DNA of 64,000 bases. Source: Euryodendron excelsum. Its lineage: Eukaryota; Streptophyta; Magnoliopsida; Ericales; Pentaphylacaceae. The position numbers and the translations under genes were made by a program. Positions within the stretch are counted from its first letter, which is position 1, and each line of letters starts with the position of its first letter. The notes below the pieces were generated by a model. That model worked only from the letters and a program-made list of their open reading frames with translations, did no database searches and was not told the origin of the DNA. Positions 46,651-60,000 of this stretch are shown here, one piece after another. The stretch spans positions 12,512,001 through 12,576,000 of the forward strand of contig CM065385.1 in the NCBI GenBank assembly GCA_033060915.1, written 5' to 3'.

Positions 46651-49600
46651 TATCGTGCCTTGATTTTTTGCACTCGAGAAAGCCCACATAAGTAAGAAAA
46701 ATACGGTACTCTCTCGTTAGAATTCATCCTCCTAGAAAGATGAATGCAACTAGATTTCAATTGAAAATTGATTTGATTAAGAGCTTTTGGAAAAGATTTG
46801 AGTCGTCACCTAACTTTGTTAAGGTAAATTAGGTCACCTAAAACTAAGTGCAATCCGAAGATTAAACTTAGGATTTTTGAAAAGGTTTTGGAAAACTTCC
46901 TCATAAGAGGGTTTTTAAGAAAATAGGTTATTTGGCAACCTTTGGAAAGATTTAAGCCCTTTTTGAAAATAACTCCGTTTTGGTCTTTGAATATAGTGAT
47001 TCTAGGTTCGGAGGTTGGTTACGTATAGGGAAGATGCACAAGGCTATCACCCTATCCTGCCCTTGCAGTACCTACATGTCTATTCACTCTATGTTCACTC
47101 ATTTAGAATATTCAATTATCCAATATTCAATACTATCCACTTTGAAAAGAATTATATGATGCATGATTTGCGAGTGTAAGAAAATGACTTGATTTTGAAA
47201 ATAGATTTGAAGAGAGGAATTGAAACTTGAAAAGGTTGTAAGAATTGAAAACTTGAAAAATGGTTGTGGAATTAGAAATTTGAAAAAAGGTTGTCAAGTT
47301 AGAAATTCAAAAAAGTTTGTAACCGCACCCATGAGGGTTGGCTACGTATCCCTACATTGGGAATCAAGTCAGTCGTAGTTCAGACAAGAGTCTGATTGAA
47401 AATAGACACTTGAAAAGTTTAACTTGAAAAAGGTTTGATTTGGAACATTGATTGGAAGATTGGAAATTGAACTTTGATTTGAAATCGAACTTGGATTTAA
47501 AATTGAACTTGGAATTGACTTTGATTTGAAGTTGAACTTGAGAATTTTGAAACTGATTTTGATTTGAAAAGATTGAACTTTGAAGGAGAGCTTGGACTTG
47601 ATTTGCAAAGATTGAGTTGAGTTTTAAAAGCATCTTGACTTGAATTGAAGTTTAAAAACCATCTTGGCTTAAAAAAGAGTTTTTCAAAAAGAGTTTACAC
47701 TTCTTAACTTTAGGGTTAGGGTTGAACTAGGGTTTGGCCTCCTAAGGTTGAAGCATGTACTTGAAATAAGAAGGTTTGATTTAGACTTTCAAAAGTTTGA
47801 TTTTAGAAAGTTTGATTTTGAAACGGTTATGAAAGTTTTGAATTATGAAAGATTTGAAAAAGATTTGATTTGATTTAGAAATACTTAAATCGAAATGGTT
47901 AGCAAAGATTTGATTTGATTATTTGATTTGAAAGAATTTAGAAAGTTAATGTTTATGAAAGATCGAATTTTGGAAAGTTCTGAATTAAGAAAGTTTCAAA
48001 AATAGAAAATTTTCATTTTAAGAAATTGCTAAATTAAGAAAGTTTCATTTTAGGAAAGTTTTCCTTTTAGGAAAGAGTTGATTTTGGAAATGTTTGAATT
48101 TGAAAAGTTTTGAATTTTGAAAGATTTGATAAGTTGAGTTTATAAAGTTGAGATTTGGAAGACATGGAAGTTTGAAATTAAGAAAGGTTTGAAAGTTTGA
48201 AATTAAAAAAAAAAATTGAAATTAGGAAAGATTAGAATTAGAAAAGATTTGATAGTCTGAAATTAAGAAAGTCAAAATTTAGAAAGGTATGGAATTAGGA
48301 AAGATTTGATTTCTATTTCCTAAAATTGAATGTTGGATTTTATTTTCAAAAATAGATGATTTGATTTTGTTTCCAAAATTGCAAATTTTGATTTGGCATG
48401 GAATTGGAAAGGTTAAATTTTGGAAATATATGATTTGGTGAAAAAAGAGAAGTTTAGAAACCTATGATTTGATGTAGAAAATAGTTTTGGAAATCTATGA
48501 TTTGAGGCAAAATAAAAAGTCATGATTTTAAGAAACGGAACTAAGGTTTCCTAATCATAAATTCTAGGGCTTGAATTGGACTCAAAGACAAAGAATTTTT
48601 GGAAAGTGGATATTTGAAAAGAGTTTTTAAGAAGTAGATTTTTGAAAAGAGTTTCTAGGAAGTAGATTTGAAAAACAATTTAGAAAGAAGTTTGAATATG
48701 GACTTTTATAAGTCTCTTGAATATCTCACTTTCCTAAAACGATTCTAATCATGAAAACATTAGAACTATTTTAGGGTTGTGACTTTAAAAACAATATGGA
48801 TTTGAAATATGGACCATAATGATTACATTAAATATAACACTTTCCTAAAACAACCCTAACCATGGTATGTCTAGAATCATCTTAAGAATGTGGTTTGGAT
48901 AAAAATAATTTTAGGGTTTACACCCAAATTTTGGATCTTGATAATCACATTAAATGTAACATTTTCTTAAAACAATTCTAACCATGGAATAGCTAGAATC
49001 ATCCTAGGAGTGTAATTTTGAAAATAAGTTTGAAAAAAAGAGATTTTGAATGTACGTTTTGAAAGAAAGTTTTAATGAAAGTTTGAAAATAATTTTGAAA
49101 GCAATTTTGAATGGATATATGAATATGACATGCACAATGCAATAGGGTCGTGAACATACAAGGTTAGGTTTCACCATATAATCAAAGGAGCCGAACCCAC
49201 ACAATCAAAGGTTGAATTTGTAGAAAACCCCCAGCACGGTGACCTTTAATAATTCTTTCTAGGCATGAACTGGGGAGTCCCTTGTTTCAAGCATGCAAGA
49301 AAAGGAGGAGAAGATGGGGATTAAAATAGAAGAAAACCCAAGTGGCTTAGGAGGGAGAAGAGAGAGGGGGAATTACATAAAAATAAATAGAAAGTCAACC
49401 TCGTATTTTTCTTGCTTTGATTGCTTGATTTGCTTTACTTGACTTGAATCTTGAGAGCTTTGAAGTTGCAGCACTTGAGTCTTCAATGGATGTTTGGAAA
49501 CTAGTGTTTGAGTGTATAAGGTGTATAGAGGATAAGGCTTAAGTGTATGGAGGCTAAAGCTTAAATAGGCTTAAGAGAGTTAGGATTTAGAGAGACTTCG

Positions 49601-49671
49601 AGCTCTTATTTTAGAGTGGCAGAGTTTTTGGACTGAATTTGCAAACCTTTTTTATGCATGGGAAGGATCTG

Positions 49672-49679
49672 TATTTATA
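49672..49679 (-). promoter_or_regulatory. TATA box of LTR F
   Basis: TATAAATA on the minus strand, aligned with the boxes of LTRs A, E and B. Confidence 0.7.
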
Positions 49680-52600
49680 GGCTCAAATAACCATAGCACC
49701 TATTGCAGTGACACTATGGCAAATATTACATTGGCGCCACTAAGAGTGGCGCTTGGCCATTTATTGGCTTGGCGCCAACCACTTAGGAAAGTTTTTAGGA
49801 CAACAAGAAATGTATCTTTTGACCCTTGGGACATAAGGCAAAAGATTTGGGCGCCTATCCTAATGACTATCATGCAATTTTTGACTTCGCTCCACTAGGA
49901 GTGACTCCGGAAAGTCTGGGAATGACCTGGAAGGTTTCGAGTAACCAAACTCGACCGAGAATGGATGGGAACCTATGAGAGAGTGTATCAAAGGTTACTG
50001 GCTTGAGAAGTAATGCCAAAATGTTTGAGAAGGTTGACACGCCCACAAGGTGCATAATAGTCAACTAGACCAGAGAAATACCAGAATGGACTCGGAGTAA
50101 TCCATGGGAAGGCTTGAAGGTTGGAAACACTATTTAGAGTGTTCCAAGAGGTTGCCAGTTTGATAGCCAGAGCAGGTGTGGTCGAAAAGGTGACCGACCC
50201 ACTGGGATAAAATGGTCATTTTGCACTAGGCTTGCCGGAATAGACTTTGAATGATCTGGAAAGGTGTTGGAAGGTTGAGAATACCATTAGAAACATTCTT
50301 GGAAGATAACCGGTTTGATACTCAAAGCCAATATGGTTCCTGGAGGCGATCGGATCCCTAGGGGCAAAATGATCATTTTGACCGGATGGTCTTAAAATTG
50401 ATCCAGAACTGACTATAAGGCATTTAAACATGCCAAATTGTCTTTGAAACAATCTTGGGAGGGTGGACTTATTGCTCTGAGGACTTTAGTACTTTCTCAA
50501 AAGGCGTGCTGAAAAGATCCAAAGGGTAGTTTGGTCATTTTTTATTGGAGTAGGCTAGTAGACACTGGTGTTGAGTTGGGTTTTGAGTATTTTTGTCACT
50601 TTAACAATGTGTGATGAGTTGGTTTTCAAAGGTATCTTATCCTTTGGTAAACGTGTCACGGCCAAGAGGCGTGTTCGGTCCCATGACATAAGGGGGCTTG
50701 TTAGCAATTCCCAATATCGACCTGTTTACGAATGTTTCCGTTACTCTGACAGTTGCGATGTTTGTGAGTGTTTTTGTCACTTTGATGGTGTGAGTTCATT
50801 TTGAAGACTGCCTAATCTCGAGAAGTTGCTAGAGGGTCTTATTGTCTGAGGGATCAACTTTCTCGAAAGACATGTCAGATAACAGACATTCTACATTAGC
50901 AGGCTAGCAGGTACTAAAAGTAAACCATTCTACCATCTCGGAGAGTTGGGTTCCATCTCAGTCAATAGGTTTGAAGGAACTTATCATTTTGAGGAGTTTT
51001 CTTGATAAACGTGCCAAACTAAATGGACTTACCATCTAAATGATTAACTTTTTCGAAAGACGTGCCAGATTGAGTTTGATTAGTCTAGATTGGAATTGAA
51101 ACTAGAATTATGATATCCCGAACCTCTATTTATTTATATTGAGGTGAATTTCTAGTGTATGCAATGTTTAATGTTAATTATTCCATCTTTTGGGTAAAAA
51201 ATGACCAATGAGATTTTGGGTTGTAGCTTGTGTTAGAGGTGTGAGACACATGGGATTATTTTCCATGTGTGTCTTCCTATAACACAAGACACACACACAC
51301 ACACCCAACCGTTTGGGAGAAGAAAAGAGGGAGAAGAGGAGAAGAGAAAGAGGAGGGAGGAGATTGAAGGAAGAGAGAACTTGGAGAGCCTCCACCCAAG
51401 CCAAGAGAAGCCATTGGAGGCTTGAGCAAGCTTTAAGAGAGGTAAGCTCCATTTCTTTTTACAAATTGTATATGTATATGCATGTATCTTAATGGGTTGT
51501 GCTATTGGGTTGTTCTAGAGGACTCATTTGAGTCCCAAATAAATTGAATCTTGAGCATTGTAAACCCCATTGTAGGATTTGAGAGTTTGGGATTGAAATC
51601 CCCAATTTATGCAAGTTAGGGCTTGGGTTTTTAAAACCTTAGATCCCTTTGATTTGATTGTTCTTTCTTTCTCATTTTGAGTTATTATCATCCTTGTGGG
51701 CTAATCTTTGAGCCCTAAGAGTATTGGAAATGTTTGGTTGTATTTTGGGAAGTTTTAGTTGAGTTTTGAGGTTTTGGGTTGAACTTCGTTTGCTGCCCAA
51801 AACTGGGTGTTCGAACCCTCAATACGACATTCGAACGGTATGTGAAAGAAGCCTAGGTGTTCGAACTCCCCTCGGGGGCGTTTGAACGGTTGGAGAAGGG
51901 GTTTTTTCATTTTTCTACCTGGAGTTCGAACTCCCGGTTGGGCATTCGAACGGCCTGCCAGTTTGGGCACTGTTTAGTAAAACGGGCATAACTTTCTCCA
52001 TAAAACTCAAATTGATGCATCATTTGAAACGTTAGAAAGTAGACTCATAGACTTTGTGCCCATATGAATTTTTCTCTCTAATTCCTTATAGATTGAGAGG
52101 TATAGTGGTTTAAAGTTGACCTAAAACTATACCAAAAACCTTATTTTTCCGAAGTGTTAGCCCGTCCTTCATGAGACCTAACTTCTTCACCTGAAATGTT
52201 TTTTTAAGCCATGACCTATCAAATTAAAGGCCTTTAAGCCTATTTTCATATGGAACTAGCCTTGTGTGAGAATCCTTTATTTGGGGTGGTTGGGATGCGC
52301 TAAAAGGAGCGATGTTCTAGGTTTCACACTTCACCTTCAATCTTATGTTCTTGTTTTATGTTGGGGCCTTGCCCTAGAGTTAGTCTCGCTCTTCCATGGT
52401 GAGAGTGAGGTGTTGGTGAGTCGGGGTTAAGGGATTTATGTGCTTAGTCTCGATTTATGCATTATTGCCTTACTTTAGCATCGTGTATTGATGTTCCATG
52501 TTTTTATGTGAACCATATGTAGGAGCACCTTGCTTAACACCCGTTCAGTTGGATAGAGGTGAGTAACGATATGCCATGAGTAAAACTTATTACTCTCCAA

Positions 52601-53277
52601 ATGCTTTCAAGTTCAATTACGTTTCATGCATTTCTTTCCATTTATTTCAATGTATCAATGATTATGTTCAGGTATGAATGCCATGCTTTGAATTATGTGC
52701 AAACCTTATCTATGATATGAACTACAACTGACGGACTAGAACGTTCACATAAAGTAGATGTAAGATTTCTAACGTACGACTCTAACTCAAAGTCCTTTCA
52801 TAGCAAGACCCTAAACTAGCAATGATGGTCCTACAGTAGAGGACACGAAATAATATATCGCCATCTTGGGAGACGTCCCTTGGCTTAAAAGTTTAGATGT
52901 GACCTTTATGGTAACTATAACTAAGCATAGCTCTTATGATTAACTTAAAAAGCCTATGTGTGACCTTTACGGTTACTATAACTAAGCCTAGCTCTTATGA
53001 TTGGCCTAAAGCACTCTACATGCTAATGACTGATCATAGCTCTTAATGACTAAGTCTTATCTCACGATTGAGCCCTACTCTCATGAATGGCTTAAAGCAC
53101 TCTATGTTGCTAATAACTGAGCATAGCTCTTAATGACTGAGGGTAGCTCTCTTGGTTGGCCTAAAGAGCCTATGTGTGACTTTCGCAGTTACTATGTTGG
53201 CCTAAGGAGCTTATGTGTGACCTTCATGGTTACTATGTTGGCCTAAAGAGCTTATGCGTGACCTTCGCGGTTATTAT

Positions 53278-53650
53278 ATTGGCCTAAAGAGCCTTATGTA
53301 TACCTTGCGGCTGAGACCAAGTACCCAAGAAGGGGGTAGGCCGGTGTGAGCCAGAGCGGACAATCTAATGTTAGCCTAAAGAGCTTTACGTGTACCGTAC
53401 GGCTAAGACCAAGCGCCTAGGAAGGGGGTAGGCAGGTGCGAGCTAGAGCGAACAATCTAATGTTAGCGTAAAAAGCCTTATGTGCACCGTGCGGCTGAGA
53501 CCAAGCACCCAGAAAGGGGGTAGGCAGGTGGGAGCCAGAGCGGACAATCTAATGTTGGCCTAAAGAGCCTTATGTGTACCGTGCAGTTGAGACCAAGCGC
53601 CCAAGAGGGGGGTAGGCAGGTGTGAGCCAGAACGGATAGTATTGTACTGC
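53278..53650. repeat. 92-bp tandem repeat in LTR G, four copies
   Basis: Units carry TTGGCCTAAAGAGCCTTATG, GCGGCTGAGACCAAGCGCCC, AAGGGGGTAGGCAGGTG and AGCGGACAATCTAATG. Starts are near 53279, 53371, 53463 and 53555, exactly 92 bp apart. Shorter relatives with TGTGACCTTTACGGTTACTAT fill 52860-53280, and a last partial unit is near 53775-53830. Confidence 0.85.
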
Positions 53651-55564
53651 GTACCCGAATAGATCAAGCGCTCCCAAGGGAGTAGGCAGAGTGAAGTGTT
53701 ACCGCCACAATGCATTTAAAACCGTGAGGTAGGCACATACGTGACATGAAGCGCCAAAGCGGGCAATATTGTACATGGTTAAGATCTTAGCCTAAAGAGC
53801 CCTATACATGACCTTGGAGGTTACTAATGCGGAGCCTAGCTCCAATATAGAGACATAACACACTTATATTCTAGAATGAGAAATATGATTTGTCCTAATG
53901 CTTCACAACAAGTTACTTATGTTTCCATAAGTACTAATGCCCCCCATATATCTTTCATCTCTACGATATTATGATATACCCTCACGATATCATGCAACGA
54001 CATGCTTATGATAGTCATGTTATGCCTTACAAAATCATATTATGCGTTATGTCTCACTTCTACGGTACTATATTCGAAATGTTATAACATTTCGTTATGA
54101 AAGCTTACTATATAATGTTCCAATATAACGCTATGGTACCTATGTCCTCAAAGTTACGCCTTATGCATTTCAAGAACGACGATATGGATGTGACTAATGC
54201 TATACGATGAGTTAGCATGTATGCTTACAAGTTATGATATGTTATACTAATGACAAGCTGTGTCATGTACTACAGGAGCATGCTACGACATGTCTCTTGC
54301 TTCCTCGACATTATGTTTTAGAAATAACAAATTATGTTAATATGGTAGCATAAGCCATACGTCTTCAAGCTTACACTTATACGTTTTTAGGTACACGATA
54401 TGTATGCATAAACGTTCAACTATTGTCATATACGTTGAAGAGAAATATTAGTCGGGTCGTAATACACTTATGTTTTAGAACAAGAATCAAGATATGTCAA
54501 ATGCTTATGATGAGTTATGTACGTCACACCTCTCCTTGATGATATTATGTTTCAAAACAGTATGATGTTTTAATATGACGCCTATGCTCTATCTCCACAA
54601 ATGTTTACCTATTGCTTATATGTAGCTATAATTGCTAGTCTATGGTACTTTATGCTTATGCATCATTGTTATTCACTAAACATTAGCTTATGTTTTCTAA
54701 AAATGTTTTCAGGTGACCAAACAGAGAGGCCTTAGAGGGAGGTCTATTACGAGGATATTTGGATTGCGGCCCACGGGCCTTATTATTGGTCTAATAGGCA
54801 ACCCAAGACCGGGGGTGAATTGGGTTTCTTTCGAGTATTAATACAAGTTAAGATTAATTAAGATTAATCTAAACAATATAGCAGTGGTTAATCTATGTGC
54901 AAAGCAATGTTATCAATAGAAGTAGAGAAAATAGAGCAATAGAAGAGAGACACAGATTTACTAAGGTTCAACCACAAACCGTGATCTACGTCCTCACCCC
55001 AAGACCTCCTTGAAGTTTTCTTCCACTATGTAATCACCTATTACAAGATGGGCTGCTGATTGACAAAGTGCTCAGCTCACTCTACAAAGAACTCCTTACC
55101 GAGTTCTTCAATTCCCAAGTGGTTTTGTCCAAGCTCCACTTAAACTTACAAGAGTTTTGCTTCACACAAGAGAATTCTCTAAACTCTCAATTACAAGTGT
55201 ATATGAATATACAAGTAACAAACAAACTTTGTAGCAAGAGTAGATTTACAATCAAAGCTCACTCAAGAATGAAACAAGAAGAATGTTCAGGAATATCAGG
55301 TTGATCAGTGATTCTTGTCTCTTGTTGTTTCTTCCTCTTTATTCTTATGTATAAATGCAGTTGTAGGCTAGTATATACACCCTTGCATTGATTCCATCCG
55401 TTGGAAGTGGTTGGGTATCATTAATGCACGTCCAATCCGTTATAACGTTAAGAAAAATAGTCGTTATAACAGAGGGAGTCAGCTCTAGGTCTATGGAATC
55501 GACACTTCCTGCTTCTACATTTACCAGACGATGTTCACTGAGTTCATGAGTCCCCTCTTTATGT

Positions 55565-55990
55565 TGATGAGGCGACTCCTTGCTCATCTGTCTTCTTCAT
55601 CTTAGGCTTCTGCTGTCATGAGGCGACACTTCTGCTTCAGGTGTCTGCTCATTGATCATTTAAACTTTAAGCTTTTTTTACTTCTGCTATCAAGAGGCGA
55701 CACTTCACTTTCATGTGTCCGCTCATTGATCATGTCGTTTTCAAGCTTTTACGTCTGACACCATGAGGCGATTCTTCATTATAAAGTGTCCACTCATTGC
55801 CTACTTGGTCTCTAAGCTTTTTGCTTCTATGTTCAAGAGGCGACACATCATTTCCATGAGTCCCCTCATTGTTCAATTTGTCTCCAGACCTTTTTGCTTC
55901 TGTGTGCAAGAGGCGACACCTCATTTCCATGAGGCCCCTTTTGTTCAATTTGTCTCTAGACCTTTTTGCTTCTATGTAAATGAGTCGACC
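55565..55990. repeat. 72-bp tandem repeat in LTR H, six copies
   Basis: Units contain GAGGCGACACTTCATTTCC, ATGTGTCCGCTCATTG and CTTTTTGCTTCTATG. The AGGCGA core is near 55569, 55621, 55694, 55765, 55838 and 55910, mostly 71-73 bp apart (the first spacing is 52). Confidence 0.8.
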
Positions 55991-56059
55991 GAGCACGCTA
56001 TCATGATTGGGTTGTCAGTGCCCCCATTAGCGTGGTAGGTGAGCGGGAATGATCGGCAC

Positions 56060-56340
56060 CGTCCCACAAGGTCTGCTCGGGGTATGGCCAGCTCGATCAT
56101 GCTCGGCATGGTCGTGCTCAGTAGGTCTTGCTCAGCAGGTCGTGGTCTGCAGGTCTGCTCAACTTTGGTCTGCTCGGTGTATGGCCAACTCGATCATGCT
56201 CGACATGGTCGTGCTCAATAGGTCTTGCTCAGTAGGTCAGTGCTCGGCAGGTCTTGCTCAACTATGGTCTGCTCGATTATGGTCACAGTTGGCAATGCTT
56301 GGCATGGTCATGCTCAGGCATGGTCTGCTCAGTTGTGCCT
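56060..56340. repeat. GGTCTGCTCGG/GGTCGTGCTCA minisatellite in LTR H
   Basis: Irregular short units built from GGTCTTGCTCAGCAGGTC, GGTATGGCCAGCTCGATC and ATGCTCGGCATGGTC. Related longer blocks start near 56070 and 56170. More GC-rich than anything around it. Confidence 0.75.
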
Positions 56341-57037
56341 TCTTCTTAACATGTATTAGACTTAAGATTCAACTTTAAGTCTAAGCTATGAACTTTGTTA
56401 ATCTGCACACTAAATAGATTCATTAGTAACATAACACAAGATTTTGTTATCATCAAAATCAATATAAGAATTAACCTTGAGTCAACAAGGATCAACCTTG
56501 ACTCAACACTTATGATATGTAACGTGTATAAGGGTTGGACCCTAATGTTGTAATATTATAATGTTATAATCATGATAGACTTCGATAGGTCCATTTTATG
56601 GTATGTTAATTTTTTCGAGATTAGGCACAGCACTGCTATGTATAATACACATTTTACTTTACATTTATAAAAGTTTAATTCTACAATTATGTATCTTTTA
56701 AATGATAAATTCATAGGTGTTCAACCGGTTTATGTAATGTGGTCTTGGGTAGCCAAGCTACTGGCCAGTCATGCACCCTAAATCTGTATAGGCCGAGTTT
56801 CGAGGCGTGACAATAATTGAGGTTGAAATAGGGACTTGCCAACTAGAATTGGACCGAGCAATGCCCCAAAGGTATTTTGGTCATTTTGCCTCTATTGGGC
56901 CCAGCTGGCCGGCGAAACGATTGACTGACTGGATTGAGTCTAGAAAACTGGCTTGAACTTCAATGTTGTTGTGTCAGTTTGAATGTGAGTTCGGTCGAAC
57001 CAGAGATTGCTGAATAAGCAAAAATGGTGTGTTTACA

Positions 57038-60000
57038 GTACTTACATATCTTTTCACCCTAGGTTCACTCATTTAAAATCCTTGATTGTCCATTATCCAA
57101 CTATATCCACTTTGAAAAGAATTTTAGAAAGTAGTTTGATATGATGCATTACAAGCAAGTGCAAGAAAAGATTTGATTTTTAAAATAGATTTGAAGAGAG
57201 TATTCAAAGTTTAAAAGAGATTGTGAGAATTGAAAACTTGAAAAAAGTTATGAAAATTGGAATTTGAAAAAAAAAAAAAGGTTGTGGAAATGAAAACTTG
57301 AAAAAGGTTATGAATTAGAAACTTGAAATAGGTTGTGACCGCACCCGTGAGAGCTGCCTACGTATCCCTTTGTTGGGAATTAGGTTAGTCGTAGTTCGAA
57401 GTCGAGGTCCAATTGAAAATAAACACTTTGAGGTATTTGAAAAGTTTGACTTGAAAATGTTGGATTTTGAACTTTGATTAGAATATTGGAAATTGAACTT
57501 TGAACTTTGGTGTAAAATTGAATTTGATTCTAAATTGAACTTGGAATTGACTTGGATTTAAAATTGAACTTGAGGATTTGAAATTGATTTTGATTTGAAA
57601 AGATTAAACTTTGAAAAAAAAACTTGGACTAGATTTGGAAAGATTGAATTGAGCTTTGAGATCATCTTGACTTGAATTGGAGTTTGAAAACAGTCTTGGT
57701 TTAAAAAAGAGTTTTTAGAAAAGAGTTAAAGCTTCCTAACTTTAGAGTTAGGGTTGAATTAGGATTTAGACATCTTAGAACCTAGGTAACCTAGGATCGA
57801 AACATGCACTTGAAATAAAAAGGTTTGATTTAGACTTGAAAAGTTTGATTTTAGAAAGTTTCAAATTAGGAAAGTTGGATTTAAGAAAGACTTGGAAAGG
57901 ATTTGATTTGATTTAGAAATACTTGATTTAGAAAAGATTTGTAAAGATTTGACTTGATTTGGAAGAATTTGGAAAACTTGAATCTAGAAAACTTTGAATT
58001 AGGAAGGTTTCATTTTAGGAAAGTTTTCATATTAGGAAAGTTCCAATTTAGGAAACTTTTCAAATTAGGAAAATTTTAAATTAGGAAATAATTAATTTTG
58101 GAAAGATTTGAATTTGGAAAGTTTTGAATTTACAAATATTTGAACTTAGAAAGACTTGAAAGTTTTAAATTAAGAAAACTTTGAAAGTTTGGATTTAAGA
58201 AAAATTAGAAAAGATTAGAATTAGAAAAGATTCGATAGTTTGAAATTTAGGAAGTTGGGATTTAGAAAGATTTGAAATTAAGAAGGATTGGAATTAGGAA
58301 AGATTTGATCTCTATTTTTTAAAATTAAAGATTAAATTTTATTTTCAAAAATAGATGATTTGATTTTGTTTTCAAAATTGGAGGATTTGATTTGGCCTGA
58401 AATTGAAAAGATTAAATTTTGAAAATCTTGATTTTGGAAATATATGATTTGGTGTAGAAAAAGAGTTTTTGAAAATCTATGATTTGATGTAAAAAATAGT
58501 TTAGGAAACCTATGATTTGAGGTAAAATAGAAAATTATGATTTTAAAAAAGGAATTAAGGTTTGACTTGAACTTTAAGACAAATAATTTTTGGAAAGTAG
58601 ATCTTTGAAAAAGGTTTTTAGAAAGTAAATTTACAAAACTATTTGGAAGAAGGTTTGAATATGGACTTTACAAGTCTATTGAATATCTCACTTTCCTAAA
58701 ACGATTCAAACCAAGGAAATATTAGAACCATTATAGGGTTGTGATTTTGACAACAACTAGGATTTGAAATATGAACCATAATGATCACATTGAATGTAAC
58801 ACTTTTCCAAAATAATCTTAACCATAGAATGGCTAAAATCATCTTAAGATTGTGATTTTGATGAAAACAATTTAGGGTTTGCACCCAAAATTTGGACCTT
58901 GATAATCACATTGAATGTAACACTTACCTAAAACAATCCTAATCATAGAATAGCTAGAATCATCTTATGAGTGTGATTTTGAAAAAAAATTTAAAAGAAG
59001 GTTTTGAATGCAAGTATTAAAAGAGAACTTTGATGCAAGTTTGAAAACAATTTTAAATGCAATTTTGAATACAATGTGTGAGCATGATAACCAGAATGCA
59101 ATAGGGACGTGAACATATAAGGTTAGGCTTCACCATATAATCAAGAGGGACGAACCCACACCATCTAAGGTTGAACTAGAAGAAATCTCCCAGAACGGTG
59201 ACCTTCAACAATCCTTCCTAAGCATGAATTGGCGAGTCCTTTGTTTCAAGCATGCAAGAAGAGGAAGTAGAAGATGAGAATTAAAATAGAAGAAAATCAA
59301 AGTGGGTTAGGAAAGATAAAAGAGAGAGAAATTACATAAAAGTAAATAGAAAACCAACCTTGTATTCCTTTTACTTTGATAGCTTTGTTTGCTTTACTTG
59401 ACTTGAGCTTCAAAAGATTTGAATATGCAGCACTTAATCTTCAATGGATACTTAGAGGCATGTGTTTGAGTGTATAAAGTGTATGGAGGCTAGGGTTTGA
59501 AGAGGCTTGAGAGATTTAGGATTTTGGGATACTTCAAGCTCTATTTTTCAGAGAGACAGAGTTTCTGGACTGAGTTTACAGACCCTTTTTATGCAAAGGG
59601 AGAGCTTGTATTTATAGGCAATTGAAACAAGAAATGGCACCTGTTGTAGTGGCACTAGTGGAAAATTAACCTTGGCGCCACGCTTAGTGGCGCCAGGCCA
59701 TTTATTGGCTTGGTGCCACTACTAATGATGCCAACCACTTAGGAAAGTTTTAAGGCAGCAAAAAATGTATCTTCTGATTCTTGTGACTCAAGGCAAAAGA
59801 TTTAGGCATTTGTCCTAATGACTACCATGTAATTTTTGGCTTGACTCCACTAAGAGTGACTCCAGAAGGTCCAGAAATGATCCAGAAGGCTAGGGATGGA
59901 CAGGAACCCTTGAAAAAATGTCTCGGACGTAACAAACTTAAGAAACGATATTAGAATATTTGAAAAGGTTGACTTGCCCACCAGGGGCAAAACGGTCAAT

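Larger units (their letters stand above)
54784..56508 (-). mobile_element. Element H: solo LTR (1.73 kb) inserted in G, probably Copia
   Basis: Flanked by perfect CTTAT copies (54779-54783 and 56509-56513). Its ends are TATTGG and CTCAACA on the plus strand; with one G-to-A change reversed they would be TGTTG...CAACA, a canonical inverted end. On the minus strand it starts TGTTGAGTCAAGG and soon reads GATTTTGATGATAACAAAA, a wording I associate with SIRE-type Copia LTRs; that and the strand are tentative. No open frame of note. Confidence 0.85.
51111..56812 (+). mobile_element. Element G: solo LTR of a different family, inserted in F
   Basis: Unrelated to the surrounding LTR, which breaks at CTAGAATT and resumes at AATTGAGG, as in the uninterrupted copy near 61045. 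It starts TGATATCCCG and ends GGCGTGACA. Without nested H it is about 3.97 kb. It has no open frame of note, no PBS and no PPT. AATTA (51106-51110) and AATTG (56815-56819) look like the target duplication with one transition, but two extra bases (AT) follow the CA. Orientation is inferred from the GA-rich leader-like part near 51300-51440 and is tentative; the family is probably Ty3/gypsy. Confidence 0.75.
46651..57037 (-). mobile_element. Element F: solo LTR in B's LTR, itself interrupted by G
   Basis: Starts TATCGTGCC on the plus strand (TG decayed to TA) and ends GTGTTTACA at 57037. It is bordered by GTACC (46646-46650) and GTACT (57038-57042), a 5-bp target duplication with one transition. 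Without G it is about 4.68 kb, the normal length for this LTR. It has a U5 block (about 47322), GA-rich array (47800-48310), TATA box (49672-49679) and U3 words near 50160-50400. Confidence 0.9.

Noticed and set aside
54784..56508. Genuine non-TG/CA LTR termini in H
   Set aside because: TATTG is one G-to-A change from TGTTG, which would mirror CAACA at the other end, and several other LTR ends here show the same decay.
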